Source of the DNA: Porphyrobacter sp. IPPAS B-1204
GTDB taxonomy: Bacteria; Pseudomonadota; Alphaproteobacteria; Sphingomonadales; Sphingomonadaceae
Assembly: GCA_003724185.1 (NCBI GenBank)
Contig: RHGM01000003.1
Span: 620,001-684,000 of the forward strand
Length of the DNA stretch: 64,000 nt
Reading direction: 5' to 3'
The position numbers were made by a program, and so were the translations under genes. A model generated the notes under the pieces. It had not been told where the DNA came from. It ran no database searches and saw only the letters and a list, made by a program, of their open reading frames with translations. Positions 34,800 to 43,776 of this stretch are shown in pieces. How positions within the stretch are numbered: the first letter of the stretch is position 1; each line of letters begins with the position of its first letter.

Positions 34800-35405
34800 T
34801 CACAGCCACCCTTTTTCGCGCGCAATGCGTCCCGCTTCGATCCGGCTCGCGGCGAAGAGCTTGGCCGAGGCTTCGGAGAGGTAATTACGCACGGTGCCGG
34901 GCGAAAGGTCGAGCTGGCGCGCGATTTCCTTGTTTGATCGGCCTTCATCGGCCAACCGCAGGACATCGCGCTCGCGGTCTGTCAGGGGGTTGGCGGGCGC
35001 GTCCCAGGCGAGTTCGGCCAGTTCCGGTGCAATCGCGCGCCCCCCTGCGGCGACCTTGCGAATCGCGGCGGCAAGGGCATCGGCAGGCGTATCCTTGAGC
35101 AGGTAGCCGCGCACGCCTGCATCCATCGCGCGCCGCAGATAGCCGGCGCGGCCAAAGGTGGTGACGATCAGCACCTGCGCTGCCAGCCCCTCGCGGGCAA
35201 TCGCTTCGGCCACATCAAGGCCGGTCATCTGCGGCATCTCAATGTCGGACAGGAGGATATCGGGCTTATGCTCTCGCACCGCGTCAAGCGCGGCAGCACC
35301 ATCACCCACACGGGCAATGATCTCGATGTCGCCTTCAAGGCCGAGCAAGGTTGCCAGCGCGCCCAGCACCAATGCCTGATCCTCGGCGATCACGATGCGG
35401 ATCAT
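34800..35405 (-). CDS. DesR-like response regulator
   Basis: This is a 201-residue NarL/LuxR-type regulator. The receiver has the DQALVLGALATLL start, phospho-acceptor Asp of ILLSDIEMP, and Lys of YLLKDTPAD. The output helix-turn-helix is LTDRERDVLRLADEGRSNKEIARQL. ATG 35405 overlaps the kinase stop (ATGA). The DesK-DesR type is known for sensing membrane state; here it is attached to an ABC exporter. Confidence 0.93.
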   Translation of the reverse strand: MIRIVIAEDQALVLGALATLLGLEGDIEIIARVGDGAAALDAVREHKPDILLSDIEMPQMTGLDVAEAIAREGLAAQVLIVTTFGRAGYLRRAMDAGVRGYLLKDTPADALAAAIRKVAAGGRAIAPELAELAWDAPANPLTDRERDVLRLADEGRSNKEIARQLDLSPGTVRNYLSEASAKLFAASRIEAGRIAREKGWL

Positions 35406-36505
35406 GCGAGCGCCCCCTGCGGCACGCGTGCCGTCAGCCGTGTGCCGCGTGTATCACCCTCGATGGCCAGTTCGCCCCCTGCTGCCGTGAGGCGCGAGGT
35501 GAGGCCAGCCAGCCCTCCGCCGGGGCGCACGGCCTGCCCATCGCCATCGTCGCTGACCTTGAGTTCCAGCCCGCCTGCCTGCTGGATCAACGCGATGCGG
35601 CAGGTGCGCGCGCCCGAATGGCGGATCACGTTGGTCACCGCCTCGCGCAAGGCCATGGCGAGCACCGCGCTGGTGCCCGGATCAATGGCCTCGGCGTCGC
35701 CTTCAACCTCGCAGGCGATCCCGGCAGCGGCCAGCGCGGTCTTGGACCCGGCGATTTCGCGGGCAAGGCTCGCGCCGGTCATCCCGCTGACCGCGGCGCG
35801 CACTTCGGCGAGGCCTTCGCGCGCGGCGGCGGCGACGTCGCGCATTTCGGCCACCGCCTTGTCCGGCGCAGAATCCGCAAGGCGCGCAGCGAGATCGGCC
35901 TTGATCGCGATGAGGGTCAGCGTGCGGCCGAGCAGATCATGCAGATCGCGCCCGATCCGCTCGCGCTCGGCGGCGGCGGCGAAGTGGCGGACCTCGCCTT
36001 GCGCGGCGGCGAGTTCGCGGTTCTTGTCCTGCAACGCCGCACGCGAGATGTTGCCGATGCCGACCATCACCATCAGGAACACCCCAAGCACCCAGTAGAC
36101 GGCGGGCTGCCCGGTCGCCAATGCCAGCCCGGCGCTGGCTGCGGCAAAGACGCCCACCCCAAGGCTTGCACGCCATGCGGGGCGCAGCTCGGCGATCATG
36201 GCAGCGGCATAGACCGCAATCACCGTCCAGTTGCTGTTCGTGAATGCCAGCGCGAAGGACAAGAGCAGCGCGGCCAGCGCCAGCCCGATCAGCCGCCACC
36301 CCGCCGCCTTGAGCGAGATGAAATAGACCACCAGAAACACCGCCAGCCCGATCCCTGCGGCGATCATCTGCGCAGGGCTCGGCAGCATGATGAACCACGG
36401 GATGAAGAACAGCGGCAGATAGGCAAGCCAGATGGCCGGATGATCGATGGCTTCCCATCGGAGCATCCGGCCCCCGTGCTGCGCGCTTTGCTGGGCTTGC
36501 GTCAT
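35402..36505 (-). CDS. DesK-like sensor histidine kinase
   Basis: This is a 367-residue kinase from ATG 36505. Five or six membrane helices occupy residues 20-145, followed by a HisKA_3 dimerisation segment (ERERIGRDLHDLLGRTLTLI, phospho-His) and a HATPase at the C-terminus with the VSDDGDG and GGGLAGLTSRL boxes. Its stop overlaps the DesR-like start, and the start lies one base after the permease stop. Confidence 0.92.
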   Translation of the reverse strand: MTQAQQSAQHGGRMLRWEAIDHPAIWLAYLPLFFIPWFIMLPSPAQMIAAGIGLAVFLVVYFISLKAAGWRLIGLALAALLLSFALAFTNSNWTVIAVYAAAMIAELRPAWRASLGVGVFAAASAGLALATGQPAVYWVLGVFLMVMVGIGNISRAALQDKNRELAAAQGEVRHFAAAAERERIGRDLHDLLGRTLTLIAIKADLAARLADSAPDKAVAEMRDVAAAAREGLAEVRAAVSGMTGASLAREIAGSKTALAAAGIACEVEGDAEAIDPGTSAVLAMALREAVTNVIRHSGARTCRIALIQQAGGLELKVSDDGDGQAVRPGGGLAGLTSRLTAAGGELAIEGDTRGTRLTARVPQGALA

Positions 36506-36506
36506 C

Positions 36507-37265
36507 TCACTTGGCCTGCTGGCGCTCGCCCGTCCAGGCGAACAGGGCGGCGGCAAGCGTGATCAGCGTCAGCGGCCCGGCGTGGAGCCACAGATTGGCC
36601 GCCTCGCGCTGGCCGGCTGCCATCAGCGCCATTTCACCGAGGTGATAGGAAGGCAGCGCCCAGGCGATGGTCTGCATGGCCTGAGGCAAGACAGCAATCG
36701 GCATCCACAGGCCCCCGAGCACAGCCATCGCCAGAAACGCGATATTGGCGACCGCAATCGCGCCTTTCTGGCCAAGCCGGTAGCCAATGCCAAGCCCGAT
36801 CAGTGCAAAGGGGATGATCGCCAGCGTGTGCACCCCTGCGAGCATCACCCATTGCCCCGCGGTGAGCGCAACGCCGCCCGCCAGCCCCAGCGCATAGAGC
36901 ATCACGAAGGCAACCATGCTGAAAGCGGTGGTCGCGGCCAGCTTGGCGGCGATCTGCGCGCCTGCGGGCATGGGCGAGAGGCGCTTCAGTTCCAGCTGGC
37001 CGCTTTCGCGCTCGGCCGCGATGTTGGCGCCGAAGCCGAACAGCGCCGGTCCCATCACGGCAAACACGCCGAAGGTTGCCAGTGCGCGGGTTGCCGCCTC
37101 GGCGCTACCCTGCCCCATCGCGAGCGCGAACAGGGCGTAGAAAGCGGGCGGCAGAGCGATGGTGGGGATGATGAATTGCGGCATCCGCGCCGACTTGATG
37201 ATCTCCGCCCAGCTTTCGCGGGCATAGACGGCGGGTGCGGGAGCGATCAGAACGTCGGACATCAT
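36507..37265 (-). CDS. ABC-2 type permease
   Basis: This is a 252-residue protein with six helices typical of ABC-2 permeases (FIIPTIALPPAFYALF, MGPALFGFGANIA, LAIIPFALIGLGIGYRL). The cytoplasmic loop AAERESGQLELKRLSPMPA is the coupling region. The ATG start overlaps the ATPase stop by four bases. It pairs with the ATPase to form a DrrAB-like exporter, substrate unknown. Confidence 0.92.
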   Translation of the reverse strand: MMSDVLIAPAPAVYARESWAEIIKSARMPQFIIPTIALPPAFYALFALAMGQGSAEAATRALATFGVFAVMGPALFGFGANIAAERESGQLELKRLSPMPAGAQIAAKLAATTAFSMVAFVMLYALGLAGGVALTAGQWVMLAGVHTLAIIPFALIGLGIGYRLGQKGAIAVANIAFLAMAVLGGLWMPIAVLPQAMQTIAWALPSYHLGEMALMAAGQREAANLWLHAGPLTLITLAAALFAWTGERQQAK

Positions 37266-38182
37266 GCGGCCTCCTTCAGGGCGGTGCGGTTGGACTGGAC
37301 AAGATTGGCGAGGGCATCTTCAAGGCTCGCCCCGGTGACTTCAAAGTGCTGGAGCGCCGGATCGATTGCGAAAGCGGCCTCAAGGCTGGCGCGCGGTGCG
37401 GTGGTCAGGACTGAAAGGTCAGCGCCAACCGTCTCCACCTTGGCCACGCCGGGCAGAGCGCGGAAACGTTCGGCCGGAAGGCGGGTGCGCAGACGGATCG
37501 CGGTCGCGGCGACTTGCGCCTTGATTGCGGCCGGCGTGCCATCGGCGATGATGCGCCCGCCCGCGATCACCACGATCCGGTCCGCCAGCGCTTCGGCTTC
37601 GTCCATGTGGTGCGTGGCGAGCAGCACGCCGGCGCCCGCATCGGCCTTGGCGCGGACCACGTCCCACATCGCGCGGCGGGCATCGGGATCGAAGCCGGTG
37701 GTGGGTTCGTCCAGCACCAGCAGATCGGGCGCCCCGGCGATGGCGAGGGCGAACTGCACCTTGCGCGCCTCCCCGCCCGACAGCCGGTCGCAGCGGCGGT
37801 TCGCCAGCGCGGTGAGCCCCGCCTGTTCGAGCACGGCGGCGGTCGGCAGGCGGCGGGCGAAATAGCCCGCGTGGAGGTCGACCGCCTCGGCCACGGTCAG
37901 CGTTTCGGGCAAGCCGCCGGCCTGCAGCATGATCCCCAAGCGCGCCCGCGCCAGCTGATCGGACGGATCGCGACCGAACAGGGTCACGCGGCCGCTATCG
38001 GCCTGCAACCGGCCAGTCAGCAACCCCGCAACGGTGGACTTGCCTGCACCGTTGGGGCCAAGCAGCGCGGTGACCGATCCGGCCTCAAGCGTGAAATCGA
38101 ATGCTTCAAGCACCCGGTGCGTGCCGTAAGCCTTGGTCGCGCCCTCAAGTGCGGCAATGGTCGAAGAATGGTTGGAAAGCAT
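37262..38182 (-). CDS. ABC transporter ATP-binding protein
   Basis: This is a 306-residue ATPase from ATG 38182, AGGAGA eight bases upstream. Walker A LGPNGAGKS, Q-loop IMLQAGG, signature LSGGEARKV, Walker B LLVLDEP and a downstream His (THHMDEAEAL) are all present. The C-terminal 70 residues are the extension of DrrA-like subunits. It is the first gene of a four-gene operon: ATPase, permease, DesK-like kinase, DesR-like regulator. Confidence 0.95.
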   Translation of the reverse strand: MLSNHSSTIAALEGATKAYGTHRVLEAFDFTLEAGSVTALLGPNGAGKSTVAGLLTGRLQADSGRVTLFGRDPSDQLARARLGIMLQAGGLPETLTVAEAVDLHAGYFARRLPTAAVLEQAGLTALANRRCDRLSGGEARKVQFALAIAGAPDLLVLDEPTTGFDPDARRAMWDVVRAKADAGAGVLLATHHMDEAEALADRIVVIAGGRIIADGTPAAIKAQVAATAIRLRTRLPAERFRALPGVAKVETVGADLSVLTTAPRASLEAAFAIDPALQHFEVTGASLEDALANLVQSNRTALKEAA

Positions 38183-38341
38183 GATCGTTCTCCTGACTGT
38201 GGAGCCCGATCTAGCCTGCTGCCCCATGGCGCAGCAGTGCCCGGCGTCAGCGCGGCGACATGACGGATGTCACCCCTGGTGCAATGCCGGCGTGAGCCGG
38301 CCTGACCGCAAAGCTGCCTGCAAATCCCCACCTATTGGCGG

Positions 38342-39640
38342 TCAAGCGCTCCATTCGGCGGGATTGGCATCGCTGCCTATCAGGGCGAGGCCATGCGCAA
38401 TCGATGTCAGTTCCCCGCCGGTCGCGATTTGATCGGCGCTGAACCTTCGTTCGAAAATTGCACGGATGGCCGGGATCAGGGACGAACCACCGGTCAGGAA
38501 AACACGATCGATTGCGGCAGGCTCCAGCTTCGCCTTCACCAGCGCGGCGTCCATCGCTGCCTCGATCCGGCGCAAGTCTTCGGCGATCCACTGCTCGAAT
38601 TCTCGCCGACTGACGAGCGCGTTTATCTCTACGCCGCCACCCGAAAACGAAAACTGCGCTTCGTCACTTGCCGACAAGGCCCGCTTCGTCTGGCCGACAG
38701 CTTCGTAGAGCGGGAAGCCCTGTTCATGTTCAATGAGAGCGATCATGCGCCCGATCGGTGCCGGATCGACCGCGCTGCGTTGGAGCTTGCGAAGCTCCCC
38801 CAATGTGCGCGGGTTGCGCATTAGTGCGAGCCGGGAGCAGTCGGCAAAGTCGCCGAAATACCCGCCGGGTATCTCGAGAATCTTGTCAAAGGAGCGGTAG
38901 GTCCCGCCCTTGCCGAGGAGCGGCAAGACGAGATGATCGACGATCCTTTTGTCGAAGCGGTCACCCGCAATGCCCACGCCTGACGATGCCAATGGTTCAC
39001 AGCGGCGGCTGCTGCCGGGCGCTGCAACGCGCACAACGGAAAAGTCGGTCGTACCGCCGCCGAAATCAGCGACTAGCAACGTCGTCGGGCGATCCAGCCG
39101 GGACGCAAAGCTGAAAGCTGCCCCCAGCGGCTCGTAGACATAAAGTATCTCCGATCCCCATTGCGCAAACATCAGATCGTAGCGTTGACGCGCCAGCGCC
39201 GGATCCGGCCGCGCGCCGGCATATTCAACCGGCCGGCCAACCACGATACGCGCCGGGAGCTGTGATAGCTGGCCGCCGGCATGATCCCTCAGCTTGTCGA
39301 GAAACAGCCGGCCCAGATCTTCGAAACTGAATGCCCGTCCGAAGATCTGCGCACGTTCGAATGTCGCAGTTGCGGCGACGGACTTGAACGACTGCACGAA
39401 GCGGCTGTCGAGCGGCGACTGAAGATACTCCCCAATCGCCCATGGACCGGCTTCGCTGGCAACACCATTCCGGCCACTGGCGTCTTCCCAGAAGCACAGA
39501 GCTGACCGGAATATCTCTCCGGTCGAATCGCCGCCCTCGAACGAAATCAAATGGGACCCGTCACCATCACCGCTAAGCGCGACAACGGTGTTCGTCGTGC
39601 CGAAATCAAGGCCGAGCGCAGTTGGCGCAATATCGGTCAA
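38342..39640 (-). CDS. Hsp70-family protein (YegD-like)
   Basis: This is a 432-residue actin-fold ATPase starting with TTG 39640. The phosphate-1 motif LGLDFGTTNTVVA, phosphate-2 ADFGGGTTDFSVV and adenosine motif LTGGSSLIPAI are intact, but the substrate-binding domain of DnaK is absent, as in YegD-type proteins. No ATG start is in frame upstream without a stop; GAAGG lies about 10 bases before the TTG. It stands alone between the ABC operon and a desaturase gene. The role is probably a specialised chaperone, unknown in detail. Confidence 0.88.
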   Translation of the reverse strand: MTDIAPTALGLDFGTTNTVVALSGDGDGSHLISFEGGDSTGEIFRSALCFWEDASGRNGVASEAGPWAIGEYLQSPLDSRFVQSFKSVAATATFERAQIFGRAFSFEDLGRLFLDKLRDHAGGQLSQLPARIVVGRPVEYAGARPDPALARQRYDLMFAQWGSEILYVYEPLGAAFSFASRLDRPTTLLVADFGGGTTDFSVVRVAAPGSSRRCEPLASSGVGIAGDRFDKRIVDHLVLPLLGKGGTYRSFDKILEIPGGYFGDFADCSRLALMRNPRTLGELRKLQRSAVDPAPIGRMIALIEHEQGFPLYEAVGQTKRALSASDEAQFSFSGGGVEINALVSRREFEQWIAEDLRRIEAAMDAALVKAKLEPAAIDRVFLTGGSSLIPAIRAIFERRFSADQIATGGELTSIAHGLALIGSDANPAEWSA

Positions 39641-39686
39641 CGGGGCGGCACCTTCGAATTGAGCATGTATTGGAGGCGAGGTGCGC

Positions 39687-40505
39687 TTATGCGGTCACCT
39701 CGTTGCGGCCTTGCGCCTTAATCTGCTGCTCTCGCCCCGTCACGTCCCGAAATTTCTCGTGGTATCGCGGATGCTCGGTCCCCATCCACTTGTCCCACCA
39801 GGTGAAATAGAGGCCGTAATTGGTGTTGAAGCCGCCGTTGTGGTGCAGATCGTGGTGCACCGTGGTGTTGATCCAGCGCGTCAGCGGCGAATCCAGCCAC
39901 CACCGGGGGAAGAATTCGAACCCGGCATGGCCCATCGCGTTGCGGATGATCTGGAAGTTCAGCCAGGTGAACATCACCCAGCCCGGCGTCGGCACGAAGA
40001 ATTGCCACAGCGGCACGAACATGAACATCACCGCCGCTTCGGGGATCGCGAAGCTGTAGGCGGCCCAGGGCGTCGGCGTGATCGAGCGGTGGTGCGCGCG
40101 GTGAAAATGCCTGAACAGCCGGGGGTGGTGCATGATGCGGTGCGCCCAGTAGAAATAGGCGTCATGCGCAATGATGATCCCGGCGAGGATCAGAAGGTCA
40201 ATGCCAAGTCCGAAGCCCTCCCCGAACACGCTGTAGAACAGCCCGACCTCGCGGCCCCAAAGCAGGAAGCAGACACCGACCACATAGACCAGCACCGATT
40301 GCAACGACTGCGCGAACTCGCGGCGCATGTCGGCCACGGTGGCCTCGCGCGGCTGGATCTTGCGCGCCCTAAGCGCCGTTCGCCGCAGCAGCCACACGAT
40401 CGCGAAGGTCACCGAGGCGGCGACAAGGTATCGGGTGAAATCGAAAGCGAAGATATCCTGCCCTCGTGCGAGCAGGATATCGAGGGGCGGTATGCCGGTG
40501 CGCAT
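39687..40505 (-). CDS. Sterol desaturase / fatty-acid hydroxylase family protein
   Basis: This is a 272-residue membrane enzyme from ATG 40505, with AAGGA upstream. Two to three helices precede the di-iron His motifs HDAYFYWAHRIMHH, HFHRAHHRS and HHDLHHNGG, the full set of the fatty acid hydroxylase superfamily, so it should be active. The substrate cannot be told; lipids, carotenoids and sterol-like compounds are possible. It is followed upstream by an AraC regulator in the same direction with a 77-base gap. Confidence 0.9.
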   Translation of the reverse strand: MRTGIPPLDILLARGQDIFAFDFTRYLVAASVTFAIVWLLRRTALRARKIQPREATVADMRREFAQSLQSVLVYVVGVCFLLWGREVGLFYSVFGEGFGLGIDLLILAGIIIAHDAYFYWAHRIMHHPRLFRHFHRAHHRSITPTPWAAYSFAIPEAAVMFMFVPLWQFFVPTPGWVMFTWLNFQIIRNAMGHAGFEFFPRWWLDSPLTRWINTTVHHDLHHNGGFNTNYGLYFTWWDKWMGTEHPRYHEKFRDVTGREQQIKAQGRNEVTA

Positions 40506-40582
40506 GATCATGTCCTTGTGGCCGTGGGTTTCCGCCACCTGCCGGGGTTTGCATCAGACTGCGCCGCTGTGTCCAATACCGG

Positions 40583-41680
40583 CTAGCCGATTTCGGAAAC
40601 GGCCAGCGCGCGGGCACGAAATTCGCTCGGGGTCATGCCCTCGGCCTCGCGGAAGGCGCGGTTGAAGGGGCCGAGCGAGCCGAAGCCTGCATCCAATGCG
40701 ATGGTGATGATCGGCACCTCCCTCTGCGCGGGATCGGCCAGCGCTGCCTTCACCTCGGCCAGGCGGTAGCCGTTGAGGAAAGCGGAGAAATTGCGGTGCC
40801 CGAGCCCCCCGTTGATCGTGCGGCGCAGGCGATATTCCTGCTCGCCCAGCTGGGCGGCGAGCTTCGCGATCGACAGGGTCTCGTCGCGATAGGGCATCTG
40901 CGTCGCCATGAACTGGAGCAATCGGACCGCGAGCGGGTCATCGCCCTGACGGGGCTGGGGCTTGGCTGCGACGGGCAGGACCGGCGCCGCACCGAACATG
41001 TCGCCCTGACGCATCCGCAGCAGCACCGCGCAAAAACCGAAGACGGCGAGCACCGAGCCGCTTCCCACCAATTGCTTGGACGAGCCGGGCGGCAAGCCCG
41101 GTGGACCAGTGAACTCCACGACGGCGATCACGATCACATAGAGCGCCACGACGCAGACCAGAACGGGGCGGATACGCCGCCGTCGCTCGACCAGATCGCC
41201 CTCGCGGCTTCGCCACACCTCCCAAAGCGCGGCGGCGGCAAAGCCCAGCATGATGATCCTGAACAGCACGGCGGCGATAGAGTTGACCATCCCGCCATCG
41301 CGGAATGTCAGCTGCATCACCAGCGCATTGAGCACCGACAGCGCCACCAGCCCGGCGCTCAGCGCGCTGATCTGCCGCTCGTCATTGAACCACGCCTTCG
41401 CGAACAGCCAGAACAGCCCCGGCGCGGCGGACGCGCCCAGAGCAAAGATCAGCCCGACGACATCGGGCCCGCCCTGCCAGCCGGCCGTCCTGATCAGATA
41501 GCAGCCAATCGCGGCATTCATCGCCACGGCAAGCCGCGCGGGCAGATCGCGCCAATGGTCGCGGATCAAGATCCAGCTCCACAGCATCAGCAAGGCAATC
41601 GCCCCGCCACGCGCCATCTGATCGAGCTGCTCCACCACCGTCATCGGCGCTTGGCTGCCAGAACCCGGCATGGGCGACAA
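40583..41680 (-). CDS. Membrane-bound AraC-family regulator
   Basis: This is a 365-residue protein. Seven hydrophobic helices occupy residues 25-235, and the C-terminal 110 residues form an AraC double helix-turn-helix (LSIAKLAAQLGEQEYRLRR, IITIALDAGFGSLGPFNRAF, EGMTPSEFRARA). The membrane-AraC combination suggests sensing of a membrane or envelope signal. It may regulate the adjacent desaturase-family gene; that is inference from position. Confidence 0.9.
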   Translation of the reverse strand: MSPMPGSGSQAPMTVVEQLDQMARGGAIALLMLWSWILIRDHWRDLPARLAVAMNAAIGCYLIRTAGWQGGPDVVGLIFALGASAAPGLFWLFAKAWFNDERQISALSAGLVALSVLNALVMQLTFRDGGMVNSIAAVLFRIIMLGFAAAALWEVWRSREGDLVERRRRIRPVLVCVVALYVIVIAVVEFTGPPGLPPGSSKQLVGSGSVLAVFGFCAVLLRMRQGDMFGAAPVLPVAAKPQPRQGDDPLAVRLLQFMATQMPYRDETLSIAKLAAQLGEQEYRLRRTINGGLGHRNFSAFLNGYRLAEVKAALADPAQREVPIITIALDAGFGSLGPFNRAFREAEGMTPSEFRARALAVSEIG

Positions 41681-41844
41681 GCCGATTCCGGAATCGCCCA
41701 GTCTGTCAGGATTCCATCAGCATAGCGTGATCCGAAAACGACCAGCCCAATTTCGAAACCGGGCAGCATCCGACGTGCCGAGCTGCAAACACTGACGCAT
41801 CGCCGCTCAAATTGGTGGGCGGCGACCTATCAAAGGAGATGATC

Positions 41845-42156
41845 ATGAAGCCCATTCATGCCCTGCTTGCCGTCGCCACAATTACTGCCTCAGGCTCCGT
41901 AGCAGCTGCCCCCATTCCGCAGAGCATCACAGTCGAGTCTGGGGACCTCGATCTCGGCACGAGCAAGGGGCAACACATTTTGGCGATGCGCATTCAGCGC
42001 GCAGCAGTGGCGATGTGCAAAAGCCAAGCGGTGGCAAGCCTACCGCACAACATCCGCCACGAGCGCCAGTGCATCCGGCAGACGCAAGCCAGTGCCGAAA
42101 CCGCTGTGAAGACTTTGACTGCGGCAGCCGCGTCAACGTCGGGCAAGGGTGGTTGA
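41845..42156 (+). CDS. UrcA-family protein
   Basis: This is a 103-residue secreted protein from ATG 41845, with AAAGGAG seven bases upstream. A signal peptide (LLAVATITASGSVAAA) is followed by the UrcA signature: ITVESGDLDLGTSKGQHILAMRIQRAAVAMC and a second Cys in RQCIRQTQ. The two cysteines likely pair. UrcA proteins are common in Sphingomonadales and Caulobacterales and of unknown role. Confidence 0.85.
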   Translation: MKPIHALLAVATITASGSVAAAPIPQSITVESGDLDLGTSKGQHILAMRIQRAAVAMCKSQAVASLPHNIRHERQCIRQTQASAETAVKTLTAAAASTSGKGG

Positions 42157-42342
42157 CGCTACAGGTCTGATCGAGCTGGGCGCAAGGGATGGCGCCAGGC
42201 TGCGATTGGGGGGAGAACGGAAGCGCGGCTTTAACTTCCGTGCCTCGGCGGGTCTTCAGGTTCCCGCAGTCGGAGGTTGATCGGAACGGATCAACGCCGC
42301 GCTGCAGACCCGATGCCTGCCTGAGAACCTCTCCGGGGCCGC

Positions 42343-42999
42343 TTGCAGCAGGCCTGCTCTCGGCAACCAGATATCGGGCCGATCTGCCGCTTTCAGGATC
42401 GGGCTGTGACCTTTGGTCAGGCGCAAACAGCGGTAAAGTCGCCGGCAAATTCGCTGCGCTTCAAAGTCCGCTCGCCAATCGACGACAAGGCCCGCGACTT
42501 GCTGCATGCCAATGGTGGGCATCAGCAGCTCATCGCAGAGCTTGAGACGAACGTTGAGCGCCTGCGTGCGATAGCGCCCGTTGATCGCAGAGAGGGGCAG
42601 GCACGGCGGCTTGCCTTCCTCGAGGCGCCCCCCGAATACCGCGCCATTGATGCCGCGCAGTCGCTGGAGAGCATCGGAAGCCGACACGCAGGAACTGACC
42701 GCGAAGCCTGCATGGATGCCGTCCAGGCGAAACTCGGCGTGCGCGAGATGTCGAGCTCGATGCAGCAGGGCGAATGCACGATGGAGGACTTCAAGCAGGG
42801 CGGCGGCACCATGTCCGGCACGATGGTGTGCAAGGGCGCCAGCGGCTTCGGCGCGCCGAAGATGGAGATGAACGGCACCTACAGCGCCGACAAGGTCACC
42901 ATGACGCTGGCAGGTCTCGTCACCGACGACAAGCTGCCCGGCGGCAAGGCCAGCATGGAGATGACCGTGACGAGCGAACGGACGGGCGATTGCAGGTGA
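42343..42999 (+). CDS. DUF3617-like protein, 5' part doubtful
   Basis: The frame from TTG 42343 to TGA 42999 encodes 218 residues. Residues from about 115 on look like the C-terminal two thirds of a DUF3617 protein: EACMDAVQAK, GECTMEDFKQGGGTMSGTMVCKG, GTYSADKVTM and a final TSERTGDC with conserved cysteines. The first 110 residues do not resemble the family, lack a signal peptide and read from a TTG, so the gene probably lost its own 5' end and is now a fragment. An alternative is a frame break or a chimera with a foreign segment; the 42157-42640 stretch is open on both strands. Confidence 0.45.
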   Translation: MQQACSRQPDIGPICRFQDRAVTFGQAQTAVKSPANSLRFKVRSPIDDKARDLLHANGGHQQLIAELETNVERLRAIAPVDRREGQARRLAFLEAPPEYRAIDAAQSLESIGSRHAGTDREACMDAVQAKLGVREMSSSMQQGECTMEDFKQGGGTMSGTMVCKGASGFGAPKMEMNGTYSADKVTMTLAGLVTDDKLPGGKASMEMTVTSERTGDCR

Positions 43000-43027
43000 G
43001 GGCCTCGCGGGGGTAAGGTGTGACGCC

Positions 43028-43444
43028 ATGCGATGCCTTACCCTTTCCGCCTGTACCGCGCTTGCGCTCGCCGTTTCGGCGCAGGCCGTTTCGCCCGCCC
43101 GCGTTCCGGTGATGGTCGGAGGCTACGGCGATCTCGACGCCTGCCCCAGCCTTGGCGCGATTGTGACCTTGCGCAAGGGCGGTGACGGCTTCGTCGCAGT
43201 GCGCGCCGCGCCCTCGGTGAAGGCGCAAATGCTCGACCGGCTGGGATCGGGACGCGAGATGCTGCTGTGCACAGACAGCCCGGACGATAAGTGGATTGGC
43301 GTGGTCTATCCCGAACCCTTCGGCGGCGCGGGACTTGAAGATTGCGGGCTATCCGAGCCAAGTGAAGGCCCGCCACGTCCCTATGACGGCGTGTGCCTTT
43401 CGGGCTGGGTTTATAAGCCTTACGTCAAGATCATCGCCGGCTGA
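43028..43444 (+). CDS. Secreted SH3-domain protein
   Basis: This is a 138-residue protein with a signal peptide (LSACTALALAVSAQAVS). The mature part forms a bacterial SH3 domain: FVAVRAAPSVKAQMLDRLGSG at the first strands, KWIGVVY, and GVCLSGWVYKPYVK at the end, with four cysteines. Such domains often bind cell-wall peptides. It follows the DUF3617-like frame by 28 bases. Confidence 0.85.
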   Translation: MRCLTLSACTALALAVSAQAVSPARVPVMVGGYGDLDACPSLGAIVTLRKGGDGFVAVRAAPSVKAQMLDRLGSGREMLLCTDSPDDKWIGVVYPEPFGGAGLEDCGLSEPSEGPPRPYDGVCLSGWVYKPYVKIIAG

Positions 43445-43452
43445 CTGGCCAT

Positions 43453-43472
43453 GATCAGGTTCTGACCTGATC
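43453..43472 (+). terminator. Palindromic hairpin after SH3 gene
   Basis: GATCAGGT and ACCTGATC form a perfect eight-base stem around TCTG, nine bases after the SH3 gene stop. No strong T-run follows, so its terminator function is uncertain. Confidence 0.4.
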
Positions 43473-43606
43473 CCATCCTTGCTTCGCTAGGTTCTTTTCC
43501 AATCCACAAGGCTGGATGGCGCGTCATTACCTGAAATCCGCAGTGTGGCTGCGATTGAGGGGACAGAACCCAAATAAGAAAAAATGTCAATCTTTTCATA
43601 TACTAG

Positions 43607-43697
43607 TGGCGGAGCGGGTGGGATTCGAACCCACGATACGCTTTTGACGTATACACACTTTCCAGGCGTGCGCCTTCGACCACTCGGCCACCGCTCC
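43607..43697 (-). tRNA. tRNA-Ser (GGA)
   Basis: Read leftward it starts GGAGCGG, ends with the complementary CCGCTCC and an encoded CCA, and folds as a class II tRNA of 91 bases. The anticodon loop CTGGAAA gives anticodon GGA, which reads UCC and UCU. The long variable arm expected for Ser is present (GTATACGTC...GCGTATC), and the T-arm carries GGTTCGAATCC. A T-rich stretch follows the 3' end on the leftward strand. Confidence 0.97.
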
Positions 43698-43776
43698 GTC
43701 TGCTCGCTAGAGCAAGCACGCGCCCCTAGCCGCGAATGGATTGCTTCGCAAGGCGCGTGGTGGCACCAATGTCGGT

